In this document: positions 45,606 to 47,463 of the stretch, piece after piece
Position numbering within the stretch: the first letter of the stretch is position 1
Layout of the letters: every line of letters starts with the position of its first letter
Source: Xanthobacteraceae bacterium
Lineage (GTDB): Bacteria; Pseudomonadota; Alphaproteobacteria; Rhizobiales; Xanthobacteraceae
Length of the DNA: 47,463 nt
Direction of reading: 5' to 3'
Assembly: GCA_022841625.1 (NCBI GenBank)
Contig: JALHRD010000037.1
Span: 1-47,463 of the forward strand
Made by a program: the position numbers and the translations under genes
The notes under the pieces: generated by a model
Database searches by the model: none
Told to the model about the DNA's origin: nothing
Seen by the model: the letters and a program-made list of their open reading frames with translations, nothing else

Positions 45606-46200
45606 AGGCGGCTCCACTGATGCCGAAGACAACAACGGGACATCCGCCGCCGCTTCCGCCGTCAAGCCTCGGACGTAGCTTCGCCATGTGAGTCGTGGAG
45701 TTGCCAAAGCTAGGCCCTCGACCGAGCTTGTTGAATATCTTCTGCAACTCCGTGCACCGCGTGATGATGACCCCAGCGTCGATGGCTCGCAGCTCGAACA
45801 GCAACCGAAAATTGTTCAGGTCGCGATCGAAGAGAGGATCCTTGTTGTTCCACTCGACTTCGAGCGCCACGCGATTCTTGTAGCAGTCCACCTTGTGGGT
45901 CGGGGTGACGTACTCGCTGTTGTCCACGACGATCTTTGTGTCGAACTTCTTTTCCACCCAGCCAAGCCTGGTGAAATGGGAGTCGAGCTTGCTGGAAATG
46001 AAGCCTTTCGAGCCGCCCGGCTTCAATACGTCGCTGCGGAGCAGCGAGAAACCGCGCAACACTTCCAGAATGTTTTCCCATTCGCTGGGGTGCGCAGCCG
46101 CTAAGATCGCCAAGCCATTGCGCCATTCGTTCACCTCATAGCGCGCTGATATGTCGGCCGGGACGATGCTTTGATTCGCCATCGCCGCATTCTGGTCCAT
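45592..46200 (-). CDS. BglII/BstYI-type restriction endonuclease 2
   Basis: A 202-residue nuclease, close to BstYI's length. VALEVEWNNKDPLFDRDL lies at residues 111-128, the same numbering as nuclease 1, with 16 of 18 residues identical; Asp105, Glu114 and Glu116 are the likely catalytic set. GVIITRCTELQKIF, FGNSTTHMAKLRPRLDGG and CPVVVFGIS follow. The N-terminal half differs greatly from nuclease 1. It is the first gene of a two-gene unit with the methyltransferase. The start at 46200 is uncertain; an ATG at 46182 is an alternative. Confidence 0.88.
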   Translation of the reverse strand: MDQNAAMANQSIVPADISARYEVNEWRNGLAILAAAHPSEWENILEVLRGFSLLRSDVLKPGGSKGFISSKLDSHFTRLGWVEKKFDTKIVVDNSEYVTPTHKVDCYKNRVALEVEWNNKDPLFDRDLNNFRLLFELRAIDAGVIITRCTELQKIFNKLGRGPSFGNSTTHMAKLRPRLDGGSGGGCPVVVFGISGAAYVED

Positions 46201-46531
46201 CGGAACGCGCTGAACACTTGCCTTTTTATTGCGTTCCCGTTACGTTCTCAAGCTAATTCTTCAGGCGGATTTGCCCGGATAGTGATGGGCAGCACCGTGC
46301 TATGGGAAGCGCGACGCAAGCTCCCAAGCTGTTACGAGATCTTGACGTCAATCCCGTGCTCGTCGACGACACCGTTTACGTTGATCGAATATCACCGCAT
46401 CCGTTGCGCTGCGGCTTGCAGAGGCGACTACGACCTGCGCCGCGGATCGAGAAACGGGGGGCAGGTCCTGCCGGCAGAACCGGCCGCCCACCACGCAGTG
46501 ACCGCCCGCCCACCCGCCACTTGGAGACCGC
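46201..46531. other. Intergenic gap, no gene seen
   Basis: About 330 bases upstream of nuclease 2 and of the small zinc-ribbon gene. It should hold their divergent promoters; I see no clear boxes or recognisable repeats. Confidence 0.45.
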
Positions 46532-46756
46532 ATGGCCACCTACTTCATATTCGGCGCAATCGGGCAGTGCCCGCATTGCGCCGATCACCGCTTTTCGGGT
46601 CCGCCGCTATTGGCGCCGGACAAGACCGTGACCTGTCACAAATGTGGGCAGGAATGCACGGTCGCGACCGCGGTCGCCGCCGGGCTTGAAGCCGGCGCGG
46701 TAAAAAAACTCAGCGACCACCGCGTGGTGCAAGGCAACCGCGACAAAATAGGCTAA
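46532..46756 (+). CDS. Small zinc-ribbon-like protein
   Basis: A 74-residue protein with QCPHCADHRFSGPPLL and VTCHKCGQECTV, two CxxC knuckles fit for one zinc. GGAGACCGC before the ATG is a good ribosome-binding site. No family name known to me. A 48-residue basic protein gene follows after 37 bases. Confidence 0.65.
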   Translation: MATYFIFGAIGQCPHCADHRFSGPPLLAPDKTVTCHKCGQECTVATAVAAGLEAGAVKKLSDHRVVQGNRDKIG

Positions 46757-46793
46757 GCTGTGCCGCGCAAATCGCCATCAGCAGGAGGACATC

Positions 46794-46940
46794 ATGGCAA
46801 AAGGTCAGATGCGATCGAACAAAGAAAAGAAAAAGCCGAAGCAGGACAAGAACAAGAAGAAGGGCTCGGCCACGCCGTCCTCGCCATTCGCGTCGGGGCA
46901 AAGCCAGGCTCCGGGGCAGAACCCCTACGGCAAGAAATAG
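46794..46940 (+). CDS. Very small Lys-rich protein, 48 residues
   Basis: AGGAGG at 46783-46788 precedes an ATG opening a 48-residue frame: MAKGQMRSNKEKKKPKQDKN, then KKKGSATPSSPFASGQSQ and APGQNPYGKK. Half is strongly basic and half low-complexity; similar tiny proteins are seen, from memory, in other alphaproteobacteria. Binding to nucleic acid is a guess. It is too short for most gene callers. Confidence 0.6.
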   Translation: MAKGQMRSNKEKKKPKQDKNKKKGSATPSSPFASGQSQAPGQNPYGKK

Positions 46941-47277
46941 CGGTCCCGCTGCACCGGACGCAGGCGAGGCGTCTGCCGAAGCGCGCGGCAGGCCCGTTGG
47001 AAACCAACGGGACGGCGGCCGGACGCTGCGCGGCAGCTTGCGTGAATGATTCGCGCGCGATGCGAATGCGCGTCGGCCATGGCGCGATGACACAGTCATG
47101 ACGCAAACCCGTTCCGTCACACATACCCCGGTGTGGAAAACTTCGCTTTCATCGCCATTTGCCCCAACCATCCCCCGCATTTGCGCGACTTGCGCCCAAG
47201 GCGCGACACAGATCAGCCGGGATTAAACGCCACCATTAAAGAATCGCTTGCAGAGCGTTTCGGGGGCGACCTGACTG
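46941..47277. other. Intergenic gap with a hairpin
   Basis: About 340 bases. CCCGTTGG (46993-47000) and CCAACGGG (47004-47011) make an 8-bp stem with AAA loop, 53 bases past the Lys-rich gene; no T-run follows, so it is at best a weak terminator. Nothing else recognised. Confidence 0.45.
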
Positions 47278-47351
47278 AGTGTCCCGGTTCTAACATTCGC
47301 ATCCCATTGCGGAGAGCTCATTTGCGAATGTTAGAACCAAAGGGACACTAG
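47278..47351. repeat. 74-bp palindromic MITE-like element next to IS5
   Basis: The left arm AGTGTCCCGGTTCTAACAT continuing to 47300 pairs with the right arm 47324-47351, which ends GGGACACTAG. Outer bases match the palindrome at 437-511; inner bases do not. The IS5 element begins directly after the CTAG at 47348-47351. Confidence 0.75.
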
Positions 47352-47463
47352 GCCGTGTTGACAGTTTTAATCCAGAGCATTGCTGCGGCGATGCTTAGCA
47401 TCGACAGGTAAGCTCTGGCAGTTTTCTCGTATCGGGTAGCAACGCGGCGGAACTGCTTGATGC
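47349..47463 (-). mobile_element. IS5-family transposase, C-terminal part, running off the window
   Basis: On the minus strand the frame entering from the window edge reads IKQFRRVATRYEKTARAYLS and ends in WIKTVNTA, the usual C-terminus of IS5-family transposases. The terminal repeat GCCGTGTTGACAGTTTT (47352-47368) matches the one at 420-436. The stop codon TAG lies in the CTAG target at 47348-47351, outside the element's own repeat. This copy lies in the same orientation as the left remnant. Confidence 0.85.

Overview
The window is GC-rich DNA (roughly 62-66% over most genes) from an alphaproteobacterium, most likely Hyphomicrobiales of the Bradyrhizobium/Rhodopseudomonas/Xanthobacteraceae kind. 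The pointers are four orphan TctC/Bug substrate-binding proteins, a D-tartrate-dehydratase-like enolase-superfamily enzyme (family member known from Bradyrhizobium), a DUF992 protein, a long-tailed UvrB, and many short palindromic intergenic repeats. This assignment is inference from gene content. No rRNA, tRNA, CRISPR array or replication origin was seen.

Layout. Both edges carry pieces of IS5-family elements in the same orientation: an N-terminal transposase fragment at 1-436 and a C-terminal piece at 47349-47463. Each abuts a ~75-bp palindrome through a CTAG tetranucleotide. From 0.5 to 9.6 kb lie metabolic and housekeeping genes: EF-G-like GTPase, DUF992 secreted protein, aspartate aminotransferase, GT87 mannosyltransferase-like membrane protein, GST, TctC receptor, PQQ-type sugar dehydrogenase. 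An ABC exporter (9.6-11.5 kb) is followed by a scar zone to 12.8 kb with a truncated protein-L-isoaspartate methyltransferase, a ParDE toxin-antitoxin pair and a degenerate echo of the exporter's 3' end. At 12.8-17.4 kb a probable sulfur-related group follows (YeeE/YedE transporter, TctC receptor, SfnG-like flavin monooxygenase, alpha/beta hydrolase). At 17.4-21.1 kb on the minus strand lies a carboxylate/hydroxyacid group: TctC receptor, tartrate-dehydratase-like enzyme and two tandem ModA-like binding proteins. Upstream of it is a striking set of tandem TCTTACAG-type octamers.

From 21.8 to 26.6 kb is a repeat-rich accessory stretch: a divergent LysR-TctC pair enclosed by 40-bp direct repeats, a LysR remnant ended by an inverted-repeat element, a lower-GC metallophosphoesterase enclosed by 19-bp direct repeats, and a HigBA pair with a palindromic operator. 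DUF1501 and DUF1800 proteins (26.6-29.4 kb) follow, then an 800-residue exported protein with twelve contiguous octapeptide units of the form [LM]-S-P-x-H-x-x-x, a second exported protein of unknown function and an MBL-fold hydrolase. At 34.5-40.8 kb come a cysteine-rich CWC protein, a third toxin-antitoxin pair, an intradiol dioxygenase, a small Cys-rich protein bracketed by two copies of one palindromic repeat, a GST, an L,D-transpeptidase, and a gluconate-dehydrogenase-subunit-3/GMC oxidoreductase pair.

At 41-44 kb uvrB carries, inside its reading frame, a copy of the same palindromic repeat family found just upstream of it. Immediately downstream is the most interesting island: two paralogous BglII/BstYI-type restriction endonucleases in opposite orientation around one MT-A70 adenine methyltransferase (44.0-46.2 kb), at lower GC than the surroundings. 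My two leading candidates for an undescribed system are this two-nuclease/one-methylase locus and the histidine-containing octapeptide repeat protein with its partner gene.
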